Source of the DNA: CAYYKK01 sp046351395
GTDB lineage: Bacteria > Myxococcota_A > Polyangia > Polyangiales > Polyangiaceae
DNA: 64,000 bases
NCBI GenBank assembly: GCA_046351395.1
Contig: JAXLYP010000006.1
Span: 1-64,000 of the forward strand
Direction of reading: 5' to 3'
In this document: positions 33,693 through 42,986 of the stretch, in pieces
Numbering within the stretch: position 1 is the stretch's first letter
Layout: the number at the start of each line of letters is the position of its first letter
Translations under genes and position numbers: made by a program
Notes under the pieces: model-generated
The model's input: only the letters and a program-made list of their open reading frames with translations
Databases searched by the model: none
What the model was told of the DNA's origin: nothing

Positions 33693-34520
33693 TCACTCGA
33701 CCTTGCTCGGGTCGCCGGCGTCCTTGAACAGCGCGTAGATCGGGCCCTGCTTGATGGTCGCGTCGACGGTGCTCCCGTCGCCGTGCTGGAGCGTGAGCTT
33801 GATGCCGCTCGTCGGCGCGCCGTTCATCTCGCTGATCACGTCGTCGCTCGAGAGGTTCGCGATGTCCTTGTCCGCGAGCTTGAGGATCTTGTCGCCGGCT
33901 TGGACGCCCGCGCGCGAGGCGGGGCTCTGATCCATCACCGTCGTGATGGACGCGCCCCCGCTGTGGACCTCGTACTTCAAGCCGAAGCCCCAGAGGGGCT
34001 TCGCGGCGCGGATGCGGACGTGGAGCTCGACGCCGCCGTCGAACTTCAGGTCTTCGCTCTCCGTGTCGAACATCTCGGAGCCGAGCGTCACCTGCTTTAC
34101 GCCGATCGGATGGTCGATGAGCGTGTTCGCGTCCCAAATCTCGATGCGGACCGTCTGGCCAGCGCGGAACGGGAAATTGCCCTTCGGCGCGTCCTTCCAC
34201 GAGGGGGTGAGCGTGTCGGATTCGGGATCGGTGCGGTAGACCTCCGCCTCGTTGACCGTGATCTTCAGGAACGGATCGGGCAGGCTGCCGAGCACCTCGT
34301 CCCACTCCCGCCCGTCCCGCGTCTTCGGGGGGATCGTCGCGCCGAGGACTTCGAAATAGAGGCGATCCTCCGGCGGCGGCGGGTCGTAGGCGTCCATCTC
34401 GGGGGCCTTGCCGATGCGCGTCCCGTACTCGGGGTATACGAGCGCGCAGCCCGAGGACGCGGTGACGACGAGGGCGGCGAGCGCCGCGCGCCACGGGACG
34501 GGAGAGCGCCACGAAAGCAT
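33693..34520 (-). CDS. PDZ-domain lipoprotein with C2-like domain
   Basis: 275 residues. The signal peptide ends at a lipobox (LVVTASSGC, Cys about 25). Residues about 50-160 form a beta-sandwich region (YFEVLGATIPPKTRDGREWDE..DPFLKITVNEAEVY..VRIEIWDANTLIDHPIG) of C2-like appearance. Residues about 180-262 are a PDZ domain (SPASRAGVQAGDKILKLADKDIANLSSDDVISEMNG). No protease domain is present, so it probably scaffolds or docks envelope partners. It is convergent with the hybrid kinase and divergent from asnS. Confidence 0.75.
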   Translation of the reverse strand: MLSWRSPVPWRAALAALVVTASSGCALVYPEYGTRIGKAPEMDAYDPPPPEDRLYFEVLGATIPPKTRDGREWDEVLGSLPDPFLKITVNEAEVYRTDPESDTLTPSWKDAPKGNFPFRAGQTVRIEIWDANTLIDHPIGVKQVTLGSEMFDTESEDLKFDGGVELHVRIRAAKPLWGFGLKYEVHSGGASITTVMDQSPASRAGVQAGDKILKLADKDIANLSSDDVISEMNGAPTSGIKLTLQHGDGSTVDATIKQGPIYALFKDAGDPSKVE

Positions 34521-34585
34521 CCCGCAGACCCTACTCCAACCCGCGCCAGCGCGCCCAGAACAGTGCTAAACCCCGCCGCAGATCC

Positions 34586-35941
34586 ATGACCGACTCGTAC
34601 CCGATCGTCACGACCCAAGAACTCGATCGCCACGTCGGCGCGACCGTGCGCCTCCGCGGCTGGCTCTACAACCGCCGCTCGAGCGGGAAGGTCCACTTCA
34701 TCGAGCTCCGGGATGGGTTCGGGATCGTCCAGTGCGTGATGGCCAAGAACGACGTCGACGCCGAGACGTTCACGGCGGCGGACCACATCACGCAGGAGTC
34801 GTCCCTCGAGATCGTGGGCGAGGTGAAGGCCCACCCGAAGAAGCCGGGCGTCTTCGAAGTCGGCGCGAAGGGCCTCGTCGTCCGCGCGAAGACGGCCGGG
34901 GAGTACCCGATCACGCCGAAGGAGCACGGCACCGACTTCTTGATGGACCACCGGCACCTCTGGCTCCGGTCGAAGCGGCAGCACGCGATCCTCCGCGTCC
35001 GGCACACGATCATCCAGGCGATCCGCGACTACTTCGACAACCTGGATTTCACGCTCATCGACGCGCCCGTGTTCACTCCGAACGCGTGCGAGGGGACGAG
35101 CACGCTCTTCCAGACCGACTACCACGGCGAGAAGGCGTACCTCACGCAGTCCGGGCAGCTCTACATGGAGGCCGCGGCGGCGGCGTTCGGCAAGGCGTAC
35201 TGCTTCGGCCCGACGTTCCGCGCCGAGAAGAGCAAGACGCGCCGCCACCTCGCCGAGTTCTGGATGGTGGAGCCGGAGGTCGCGTTCATGGATCTCGACG
35301 GTGACATGGACCTCGCCGAGGGCTTGCTCTGCGCGATCGTGGAGCGCGTCCTCGACAAGCGCCGCCCCGAGCTCGCGATCCTCGAGCGCGACATCTCGAA
35401 GCTCGAGAGCGTGAAGAAGCCGTTCCCGCGCATCCGCTACGACGAGGCGGTGAAGATCATCAACGCGTACCGCGCGGAGAAGCGCGCGAAGGGCGAGACG
35501 AACCAGGACGGCTCGCCGATCGAGGACTTCCCGTGGGGCGAGGACTTCGGCGGCGAGGACGAGACGGTGATCGGCATCGGCCGGGATCGCCCCGTGATGG
35601 TCCACCGCTACCCGGCCGCGGTGAAGGCGTTCTACATGAAGCGAGATCCCGAGGACGATCGGCTCGCGCTCGGCGTCGACGTGATCGCTCCCGAGGGGTA
35701 TGGCGAGGTCATCGGCGGCGGTCAGCGCGAAGAGAGCCTCGAGGTGCTCGAGAAGGCGATCGACGTGCACAAGCTTCCGAAGGAGGCGTTCGAGTGGTAC
35801 CTCGACCTGCGGCGCTACGGATCGTTCCCGCACGCGGGGTTCGGGCTCGGCGTGGAGCGGAGCGTCGCGTGGATGTGCGGCCTGCCGCACGTGCGCGAGA
35901 CCATCCCGTTCGCGCGCATGCTGAACCGTCTCTCGCCCTGA
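34586..35941 (+). CDS. asnS: asparaginyl-tRNA synthetase
   Basis: 451 residues, normal length. The N-terminal OB-fold (VRLRGWLYNRRSSGKVHFIELRDG) is followed by the class II catalytic core: motif 1 around RHTIIQAIRDYFD, motif 2 FGPTFRAEKSKTRRHLAEFWMVEPE, and motif 3 GFGLGVERSVAWMCGLPHVRETIPF. The ETIPFAR ending and Asn-type specificity (TNQDGSPIEDF, PAAVKAFYMKRDP) distinguish it from AspRS. It charges tRNA-Asn for translation and is an ordinary housekeeping gene. Confidence 0.95.
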   Translation: MTDSYPIVTTQELDRHVGATVRLRGWLYNRRSSGKVHFIELRDGFGIVQCVMAKNDVDAETFTAADHITQESSLEIVGEVKAHPKKPGVFEVGAKGLVVRAKTAGEYPITPKEHGTDFLMDHRHLWLRSKRQHAILRVRHTIIQAIRDYFDNLDFTLIDAPVFTPNACEGTSTLFQTDYHGEKAYLTQSGQLYMEAAAAAFGKAYCFGPTFRAEKSKTRRHLAEFWMVEPEVAFMDLDGDMDLAEGLLCAIVERVLDKRRPELAILERDISKLESVKKPFPRIRYDEAVKIINAYRAEKRAKGETNQDGSPIEDFPWGEDFGGEDETVIGIGRDRPVMVHRYPAAVKAFYMKRDPEDDRLALGVDVIAPEGYGEVIGGGQREESLEVLEKAIDVHKLPKEAFEWYLDLRRYGSFPHAGFGLGVERSVAWMCGLPHVRETIPFARMLNRLSP

Positions 35942-36116
35942 GACCGCGGGACGTCGGCGCCCGCTCGCGCGACGGCGTCGACCGAGCGAGTAGCGATCCG
36001 CGCAACACCCCTCTTCGAGATGAAGCGCGGCGCGCTACTCCGTGGTGACGCGCGAGCGCCGATCCAGCGCATTCGAGGGAGGTCGCAGTGGGCATGTGCC
36101 GTGCTGAAGGGCGGCC

Positions 36117-37253
36117 ATGCACACGCGCACGCTTACATGGGGATTCGTGGGTTGTCTCGCGCTCGCCGCCGTCACCGGGTGCGGCAGCAAGTCGGGGGAC
36201 GGCGCGCCGTCGGCGAGCGCCGCGTCGAGCGGCGCCGCGGCTGGGAGCGGGGTCGCGCCCTCCGGGAACGGCAAGGGTATCGACGCGCCCAACAACGACG
36301 CGGCGCTCGTCGCGCTCGCGCGCAAGGCGCTCGGCTGCAAGCGCGACGCGCCGGATGGGCCGGTCGACTATTCCTGCGCCGACATGAAGGCGTGGCTCGA
36401 CAGCCCCGCCACGGAGGCGGCCACGGCCGCGCCCACGCTCGTGAACTTCATCGAGGACCCGGACGCGAAGGTCCGCGCGCTCGGCTACTCCAAGCTTCAC
36501 AGCGCCAAGAAGGGCTACGCCGGCGACAAGGCGCTCTCCCAGCGCGTGATCGCCGCCATCGCCGTCGAGAAGGCGAAGACGGTCGACCACGAGGTGATCG
36601 GGTACGCCCTCGGCTCGATCGACATGAAGGCGACGGGCCTGTTCGACGAGTTCAAGGCCGCGTTCCCGAAGGTCGCGAGCGACACGCTCAAGCGCGGCAT
36701 CTTGAAACAGGTCGTCTTCAACAACCCGGGCAACGACGCGGTCGTGGACTTCGTCCTCGCCCTCGCGAAGGATCCGTCTCCGTCCGTGCGCCGCGACGCG
36801 GTCGCCGCGTTCTTCGCGTCGGGCCCGGAGCGACGCGACGACGTCTGCAAGATGGCGGAGGGCCTTTTGACAGACAGTGACGTGCAGACCGTCGAGCAGG
36901 CCGCGAACGCCATCGCGATGAACACGGGGTGCGAGTCGAGCGTCTACGACAAGCTGCTCGACGCGATCGACGCGACGTACAAGGCGGGCAAGCTCTCCGG
37001 CTACCTCGCGAGCAAGCTCGTCGACATCCAGCGCTCGAAGCGCAAGCCGACGGAGCCCCAGATCAAGCGCGCGGAGGAGCTCACGAGGACCATCCTCACG
37101 GACGCGAAGGTGCCCTCGCCCTCGCGGACGACGCTGATCTCCCAGCTCCCGTTCGCAGACAAAGCTTTCGCGAAGGACCTCCTCTCGAAGCTCGAGTCGG
37201 ATCCGGACGCGAACGTCGCGAAGAAGGCGAAGGAGGTGGGCGAGAAGCTCTGA
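36117..37253 (+). CDS. lipoprotein with HEAT-like helical repeats
   Basis: 378 residues. The signal peptide ends at LAAVTGCGS (lipobox), followed by a Ser/Ala/Gly linker to about residue 55. The rest is all-helical, with repeated pairs (TLVNFIEDPDAKVRALGYSKL, VVDFVLALAKDPSPSVRRDAVAAFF, LLSKLESDPDANVAKKAKEVG) that match HEAT-type scaffolds. Such lipoproteins are frequent in Polyangia; the partner is unknown. No enzymatic motif. Confidence 0.7.
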   Translation: MHTRTLTWGFVGCLALAAVTGCGSKSGDGAPSASAASSGAAAGSGVAPSGNGKGIDAPNNDAALVALARKALGCKRDAPDGPVDYSCADMKAWLDSPATEAATAAPTLVNFIEDPDAKVRALGYSKLHSAKKGYAGDKALSQRVIAAIAVEKAKTVDHEVIGYALGSIDMKATGLFDEFKAAFPKVASDTLKRGILKQVVFNNPGNDAVVDFVLALAKDPSPSVRRDAVAAFFASGPERRDDVCKMAEGLLTDSDVQTVEQAANAIAMNTGCESSVYDKLLDAIDATYKAGKLSGYLASKLVDIQRSKRKPTEPQIKRAEELTRTILTDAKVPSPSRTTLISQLPFADKAFAKDLLSKLESDPDANVAKKAKEVGEKL

Positions 37254-37438
37254 GGTCCACGAGGAGCCCGGACGAACGCGCGCTCGGGGCGGACCTCCCC
37301 GGCGGAAAACCTGCTAGCTTCGTCGGCACCTGGTTTTCTGCCTGTCCCGCCGCGTTCGGCGCCTGATCGGAGAGAACTTCTCTCGAACGGATTGGACAGC
37401 ATGATGAGACCCAAGGGTGGGGGCGGACTCGCGGTCGC

Positions 37439-37813
37439 GTGGCGGACGACTCGCGCGAGCGCGGAGCGCGCGTCGTGAGCACGCGCAGAGCGAGGCGCGC
37501 CGACACCCGCGAGGACATCGTCGACGCGGCGGCGCGCGCCGAGGCGCAGGCGTGGGTCTTCGCGTGCCGAGGCGCGTTGATCGAGGACGGTCGGAGCGTG
37601 TCCGGGGGTGGCCAGGGACGCTCACGGAGGCTGCTGCCGCGCGCGCAGGCCGCGTCGTCGGCCGGGCGCTCGCGCGGCGCTCGCAGCCTGCGCTCACGAA
37701 CGCGGAGCTCGGGACCGTGGCCCGGTTGACGTACCGAAGCACGGGCCGCGTGGACGTGTGGTCGGTCGCGGCGACGAGGGCTGAGGTCGAGCCGCCGAGT
37801 CAGCGATCGTCGC
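37439..37813 (+). pseudogene. possible small broken gene before the receiver protein
   Basis: Coding-like sequence starts in one frame (GTG, VADDSRERGARVVSTRRARR..DIVDAAARAEAQAWVFACRG) and continues about 180 bp later in another (WPGTLTEAAAARAGRVVGRAL..LTYRSTGRVDVWSVAATRAEVEPP). No family recognised. The second frame does not stop before it enters the convergent receiver gene at 37800. It may be a real small protein with an indel or a remnant. Confidence 0.3.
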
Positions 37814-38255
37814 GGTCGCTCGACGCGCGGTGCACCCCGACGTGGCGCGCGATGATCTCGACGAGCGCGCCGGCGCTCTCGCCGTCCTTCGTGAAGACGG
37901 CGGACGCGCGCTCCAAGAGGGCGTCATGGTCGGCGCGGCTGAGCTCCTTCACGCTCCAAATGAAGATGGGGACGCCCTCCCAACTCGGGTCGCGGCGCAC
38001 GCGGTCGAGGAGGGCGATGCCGTCGAGGTTCGGCATGATGAGGTCGAGCACGACCGCGGAGGGCCGCTCGCGCGCCGCCGCGGCGAGCGCGAGCTCGCCG
38101 TCCAGCGCGATGACCGCCCGGAAGCCGGCGCGCTCGAGGCTCGCCGTCATCAACCGAGCCGACGGCTCGTCGTCGTCGACGACGAGCACAGGGCCGAGCC
38201 CCGGCGGTCGAACGCCGGCGCGCGTGAGCGCGTCGACGACGGCCTCCGCCGTCAC
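37800..38255 (-). CDS. response-regulator receiver domain (second receiver of the broken hybrid kinase)
   Basis: 151 residues. A complete receiver: VLVVDDDEPSARLM, AVVLDLIMPNLDGIALL with the phospho-Asp, FIWSVKEL and FTKDGE with the conserved Lys. Its N-terminus (TAEAVVDAL) continues the 'HDVLPKP' end of a preceding receiver that reads in another frame; a single extra G near 38270 separates them. It is therefore probably the C-terminal domain of the hybrid kinase at 38252-40501 and not a separate gene. Confidence 0.6.
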   Translation of the reverse strand: MTAEAVVDALTRAGVRPPGLGPVLVVDDDEPSARLMTASLERAGFRAVIALDGELALAAAARERPSAVVLDLIMPNLDGIALLDRVRRDPSWEGVPIFIWSVKELSRADHDALLERASAVFTKDGESAGALVEIIARHVGVHRASSDRDDR

Positions 38256-40501
38256 CGGGCTTGGGGAGGACGTCGTGCACCGCGAACCCCGTGAGGGACT
38301 GCTCCGTCACGAGGGACACGATCACGACCGGGACGTGCCCGTTCGCGCCGCTCGCGCGGATGCGCCTCAGCAAATCGAGACCGTAGGTGTCCGGGAGCAG
38401 GAGATCGAGCGTCACCGCGTCGTACGCGCGCGCCTCGAGCGCCCGTTCGGCCTGCGCGCCCGTGGCGACCACGTCGACCGCGTAGCCGAGGCGGATGAGC
38501 GCGCTCACGATGCGCTCTTGATCGTGCGCGTCGCGTCCTCGACGGCGAGGAACGCAGGGACTCGGCGGACGCTCCACTGGGCTGGCGCGGCGTCAGGAGC
38601 GTCGTTCGCGATGCGGCGCGCTTCGGGAGGACCGCCCAGAACACGCTGCCTTGGCCGGGCGCGCTCTCGACGCCCACGCTGCCTCCTTGCGCCTCGACGA
38701 GCCCGCGCGTGAGCGCGAGGCCGAGGCCGGTGCCCGCGTGCGCCTTCGTGGAGCTCGCGTCGAGCTGTTCGAACTGCGTGAAGAGGCGCTTGAGATCCTT
38801 CTTGGCGATGCCGGGGCCGCGATCTTCGACCTCGATCCGGAACGTGCCCGAGCCCTCGCTCTGGACGTCGACCATCCGAAGCCCGATGGTCGCCCCTGGA
38901 GGGCTGAACTTGCAGGCGTTGGAGAGGAAGTTGAACAGCACCTGCCGGAGGCGCTGGGGATCGAGCTCCACTTGCCCGATCTCGGGGGCGATGGAGACCT
39001 CGATGCGGAGGTTCTTCTCCACCTCGAGGCCCCCGAGGATGCGCGTCACCTCGTCGGTCAGCGCGCGGAGATCGACGGTGGCGGGCTGAAAATCCATGCG
39101 CCCCGCCTCGACCTTCGAGAGATCGAGGATGTCGTTGATGAGGCGCAGGAGGTGCTTGCCGCTCGTGTGGATGTCGCCCACGAACTCCGCTTGCTGCTCC
39201 GCGAGCGGGCCGACGGCGCCGTCCCGGAGGAGCTCGGAGAAGCCGAGGATCGAGTTGAGAGGCGTCCGGAGCTCGTGGGACATGTTCGCGAGGAACTCGC
39301 TCTTCAGGCGGTTCGCCTCTTGGATCTTGCGGTTCTCGATCTCGAGCTCCTGACCGCGCGCGCGCAGCGAGGCGACCTCCGCGCGGTCGGTGAGATCGTG
39401 CACGGTGATCACCCAGACGGGCTGCTCCGGCGCGTCCGAGATGCGCGCGGCCTCGAGGCGCGCGGGGAACCTCGTGCCGTCGCTCCGCTGGTGGGTCGCG
39501 TCGTAGCTCGCGTGACCGAGCTCGCGGGCGCGCGAGCGATGCGCCGCGACCACCCGCTCGAACTCGCCCGGGGCGAAGAGCGGCTCCATCGTCCGGCCGA
39601 CGACCTGGTCGAGCGTGAGCCCGTACATCCGCACGAACGCGGCGTTCGCGGCGGCGATGTTCGCGCCGGTCTCGTCGGTGATCGCGATGCCCCAGGAGAC
39701 GCGCTCGAAGAGCGCCTCCCAGCGCGCGAGGTCGCGCTCGCGGCGCCGGAGCACCGTGATGTCGCGGAAGACGATCACCTCCCCGCGCGTCGCTCCGTCC
39801 GAGCGCGTGATCGGCGCCCGCGTGCAGAGCACCGGGATCTCCCGCTCGGGGCTCTCGAGGACGTGCGCCTCTCCCGTCGGATCGTTCGGGTCGGGCCTGG
39901 CGCGAAACACGTCTGCGAGCGGCTGGCCGACGGGTTCGTCGGGGCGGCCCATGAGGTTCCGCGCGGACGCGTTCGCGCGCGTCACCACGCCACGCGCGTC
40001 CGTCGTGATCACCCCCGCGGTCGCACACTGCAGCGTCGCCGCGAGATCCTCCTCGCGTTCGCGCACGTGGGACTCGGAGGCGGCGACGTACGCGCCGCCC
40101 ATCAGCGCCGTCGCGCGCCCGGCGAAACCGTGCATCGTCGCGAGCGCGGCGGAGAGGCGCGCGGGGTGCGCCGCGAGCCGCTCGACGAGGATCGGCGTCA
40201 GCACGTGCAGCCAAGCGCTCGTGAACTCGTACCAAGTCTCGAACCCGATCCCGAGCCGCGCATACGCCGCCCCGTCGCGGCGGAGCGACTCCTCGTAGGG
40301 CGCCCAGTCGCCGCGCAGCGCCGCGCAAATTCGATCCCGCGCCGCGTCCGCGCGCGCGCGCCGCTCGCTCTCGCCGAGCCTCGAGAAGATCGGCCCGAAC
40401 ACGGGGTGAGCACCGATCGTCGCCTCGAGCTCGGCCGTGAGCGCAGGGAAGCTGTCGAGATAGATGGCCTCGAAGTCGTCGGGCGTGTGGTTCGTCGTCA
40501 A
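38252..40501 (-). CDS. hybrid sensor histidine kinase, globin-like/PAS/HisKA/HATPase (frameshifted before receivers)
   Basis: Begins at a TTG overlapping the stop of the RCC1 lipoprotein gene (TTGA). Residues about 8-145 form an all-helical domain like RsbR-type non-haem globin sensors (FEAIYLDSFPALTAELEA). Two PAS domains follow (about 155-265 and 285-400). HisKA has FLANMSHELRTPLNSILG; HATPase has NFLSNACKFSPPG, DRGPGIAKKDL and GTGLGLALTRGLVE. After about residue 650 this frame loses meaning. A first receiver (YDAVTLDLLLPDTYGLDLLRRI) continues in another frame at about 38270-38540, then a second at 37800-38255. At least two indels separate the pieces. Confidence 0.78.
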   Translation of the reverse strand: MTTNHTPDDFEAIYLDSFPALTAELEATIGAHPVFGPIFSRLGESERRARADAARDRICAALRGDWAPYEESLRRDGAAYARLGIGFETWYEFTSAWLHVLTPILVERLAAHPARLSAALATMHGFAGRATALMGGAYVAASESHVREREEDLAATLQCATAGVITTDARGVVTRANASARNLMGRPDEPVGQPLADVFRARPDPNDPTGEAHVLESPEREIPVLCTRAPITRSDGATRGEVIVFRDITVLRRRERDLARWEALFERVSWGIAITDETGANIAAANAAFVRMYGLTLDQVVGRTMEPLFAPGEFERVVAAHRSRARELGHASYDATHQRSDGTRFPARLEAARISDAPEQPVWVITVHDLTDRAEVASLRARGQELEIENRKIQEANRLKSEFLANMSHELRTPLNSILGFSELLRDGAVGPLAEQQAEFVGDIHTSGKHLLRLINDILDLSKVEAGRMDFQPATVDLRALTDEVTRILGGLEVEKNLRIEVSIAPEIGQVELDPQRLRQVLFNFLSNACKFSPPGATIGLRMVDVQSEGSGTFRIEVEDRGPGIAKKDLKRLFTQFEQLDASSTKAHAGTGLGLALTRGLVEAQGGSVGVESAPGQGSVFWAVLPKRAASRTTLLTPRQPSGASAESLRSSPSRTRRARSRAHRERAHPPRLRGRRGRHGRAGRTGARGARVRRGDARSPAPGHLRSRFAEAHPRERRERARPGRDRVPRDGAVPHGVRGARRPPQAR

Positions 40502-42015
40502 GGGACCTTCACGGGGCGGGGGACGGGATCGACCCAGGATTGGCTGACGGCGACGTCTTGACCCATGCCGGGGAGGTGCTGGAGCTCCCCGAAGGAGTTG
40601 TCTCCCCACGCGACGACGCTGCCGTCGAGCAGGAGCGCGAGCGCAAGGTTCGCGGACGACGAGAGCTGCGCGACGTTCGTGAGCCCGGTCGCGATGGGCA
40701 GCCACTCGCACTCCCCATTGCAGCCGGGGCCCCCTCCCACCTTGCCCGAGCCGAGGGTCGCGTAGTTGTTGCGACCCCAGGCGTAGACGGCGCCGTTCGC
40801 GTCGATCGCGAACGCGGAGTTGCCCCGATCGGTCACGAGCTGCGAGACCTTCGCCGGGAGCGCGCCCCCCGTCACTTTGTCGGCCTTGAAGCGCGGGACG
40901 TTCGCGGTGCCCTTGCCGAGGATGCCCCAGACGTCGTTGCCCCAGCACCACACGGCGCCCTGGTTGTCGAGGGCACAGCCAAAACCTCGGCCCACCCCGA
41001 TTTGAACGATGTTCGCGAGGAATCCCGTCGCCGTCTCGACCCTGCGCGGGAGGTACGCGCACGCGGCGCCCGCGCCGCACGGCGAGTCCTCCGCGGGATC
41101 GTGGCCGAGGCCACCCCCGTCGTTCGCGCCCCAGCACCACACGTTCCCTCCGGCGAGCGCGCAGCTCTGCGAGTAGACGTCCTCGTCGACCTCGACCTGC
41201 TCGACGGACGCGGGGAGCGACACCTTCACCGGCGTGATGGACTTGGGAGTCGCGAGCGGCGCACCGATCTCCCCCTTGTCGTTCGCGCCCCAGCAGTAGA
41301 CGTCACCGGCCGTCGATAGGATGCACGTGTGGTAGATGCCGACCGAGACGTTCGCCGCGTGAACGCCGCCCGGGAGGCCGACCTTCGTCGGCGTCGGGTT
41401 GCAGAACGCGGCGCCGCCCGGGTTCGGACACGCCATGTCGAGCGATTGCGCGTGACCGAGGCCGAAGTTGTTGTTGTCACCCCAGCAGTACACGTCACCC
41501 TCGCTCGTGACCGCGCACTGCGTGTAATACGTCGAGGACGCGTGGATCACGTGGACGAGATCTCCGCCCGCGGGCGAGACGACCGGCACCGGCGTGAGGC
41601 GACATGCGTAGGTCGATCCGTCGCCGAGCTCGCACGTGTCCGTCCCCAGGATCGTCCCGTCGCCGAGTTGACCGAGCCAGTTCGCGCCCCAACACACGAG
41701 CTTCCCGCCCCAGAGGACCCCGCACACCGCGTCGCCACCGCCGACGACTTCGCGCACCTCGTCCCCGCAGTGGCCCTCGGTACACGTGTCGTAGGGCGCG
41801 GCGCACACGTGGTTGCACGTGCCGCAGTTCATCGGGTCGCCGAGGTTGCAACCGGTCGACGACGAGGACACGGACGACGTCGAGCCCGACGCGCTGGTCG
41901 ATCCGGAGCTCGACGTCGTGGAGCGGGTCGAGGAGCCCCCGGTGCCCGTGTCCGGAACGGTGGTGCACGACGCCACGCCGACCAGCGCGCACGCAAGGAG
42001 AGGAACGCGGACCAT
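40498..42015 (-). CDS. RCC1-repeat lipoprotein
   Basis: 505 residues. The lipobox (CALVGVASC, Cys about 17) is followed by a Ser/Thr/Gly linker and a short Cys-rich segment (CNLGDPMNCGTCNHVCAAPYDTC). At least seven RCC1-type blades follow, each with the 'DVYCWGxNxxGxLG' signature (VCWGANWLGQLGDG, VYCWGDNNNFGLGH, VWCWGANDGGGLGH). Together they form a beta-propeller exposed outside the cell. Its stop overlaps the start of the hybrid kinase, suggesting a surface sensor or ligand-binding partner. Confidence 0.85.
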   Translation of the reverse strand: MVRVPLLACALVGVASCTTVPDTGTGGSSTRSTTSSSGSTSASGSTSSVSSSSTGCNLGDPMNCGTCNHVCAAPYDTCTEGHCGDEVREVVGGGDAVCGVLWGGKLVCWGANWLGQLGDGTILGTDTCELGDGSTYACRLTPVPVVSPAGGDLVHVIHASSTYYTQCAVTSEGDVYCWGDNNNFGLGHAQSLDMACPNPGGAAFCNPTPTKVGLPGGVHAANVSVGIYHTCILSTAGDVYCWGANDKGEIGAPLATPKSITPVKVSLPASVEQVEVDEDVYSQSCALAGGNVWCWGANDGGGLGHDPAEDSPCGAGAACAYLPRRVETATGFLANIVQIGVGRGFGCALDNQGAVWCWGNDVWGILGKGTANVPRFKADKVTGGALPAKVSQLVTDRGNSAFAIDANGAVYAWGRNNYATLGSGKVGGGPGCNGECEWLPIATGLTNVAQLSSSANLALALLLDGSVVAWGDNSFGELQHLPGMGQDVAVSQSWVDPVPRPVKVP

Positions 42016-42131
42016 AGGCGCTCAGCCTACCGGGTTCCGCTCGTCCACTCGACCTGCATGTAGGAGCGAAAACGGCTGATTATTTGCGTTCGTCGCTCGG
42101 GGCGTTCATACCGAAGTGAGGCGGAGAAGGT

Positions 42132-42986
42132 ATGGCACGTCTCGTCGGCTTCATCGGTAATAGACCCGACCTCGGATCCCGCGCGATCGCGGTGGAGGGC
42201 TCCGCGTTCGAGCTCAGGAGGCCCACGCCGACCGGCAAGCAGGCGGAGGACAGCTGCAGCTGGGGCGTCGGCTTCTATCAGGGCGGCGAGATCCTCCTGA
42301 AGCGCCGGCCCTACGACGATCGACGGACGATCGGGTTCGGGGAGCTCACGAAGGACATCAAGGCGGACGTCCTCGTCGGACACATCCGCCTCGCGACCGT
42401 GGGCGCGCACAAGACGGAGAACACGCACCCGTTCCGGTATCGGCAGTGGCTCTTCGCGCAGACGGGCACCGTCCCGCAGTTCGAGGCCCTGCGCGGGCGC
42501 CTCCGCGAGTCGCTCCCGCAGTTCCTCGCCCGGGACGTCCGCGGCGATACGGACGCCGAGCTCGTCTTCTATCTGTTCCTCTCGTTCCTCCACGACGCGG
42601 GAGACCTCGATCGGCCGAGCGTCTCCACGGAGTCCGCGCGCGCGGCGCTGCGCTCGACGATCTCGCTCGTCGATCGGCTCTGCGCGCAGGAGGGCGCGGG
42701 CGAGACGAAGCTCAACATGGTCGTCGCGTGCGGCGACTACGTCATCGGTGTCCGCGGCGCGGGTCCGATGGCGTTCGAACTCGTCGAGGGGCGCGAGGGC
42801 CTCGAGAAGCTCTTCGGAAGCGAGGGGCCGAGCCGGCTGAAGGTCCCGCACCTCGTTTCGAACCGGCTCGCGGTCGTCGCATCGGACTTCGTCGATGATC
42901 GAGTACCCTCGGGCTGGACGCCCATCGACACGCGGGCGACCGTCACGCTCTCCCGCACCGATGATCCCGTCCTTGAAGGTCTCTGA
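42132..42986 (+). CDS. class II glutamine amidotransferase-like protein lacking the catalytic cysteine
   Basis: 284 residues; GGAGAAGG lies 5 nt upstream of the ATG. The fold signatures of the YafJ/EgtC-type glutaminases are present: SWGVGFYQGGEIL, VLVGHIRLATVG (about 80-91), HPFRYRQWLFAQTGTV and TDAELVFYLFLSFL. In active members residue 2 is the nucleophile Cys ('MCR..'). Here the protein begins Met-Ala-Arg (MARLVGFIGN), and no nearby start would give an N-terminal Cys. It is probably a non-hydrolysing or binding relative. The downstream lipoprotein gene overlaps its end by 26 bp. Confidence 0.7.
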   Translation: MARLVGFIGNRPDLGSRAIAVEGSAFELRRPTPTGKQAEDSCSWGVGFYQGGEILLKRRPYDDRRTIGFGELTKDIKADVLVGHIRLATVGAHKTENTHPFRYRQWLFAQTGTVPQFEALRGRLRESLPQFLARDVRGDTDAELVFYLFLSFLHDAGDLDRPSVSTESARAALRSTISLVDRLCAQEGAGETKLNMVVACGDYVIGVRGAGPMAFELVEGREGLEKLFGSEGPSRLKVPHLVSNRLAVVASDFVDDRVPSGWTPIDTRATVTLSRTDDPVLEGL

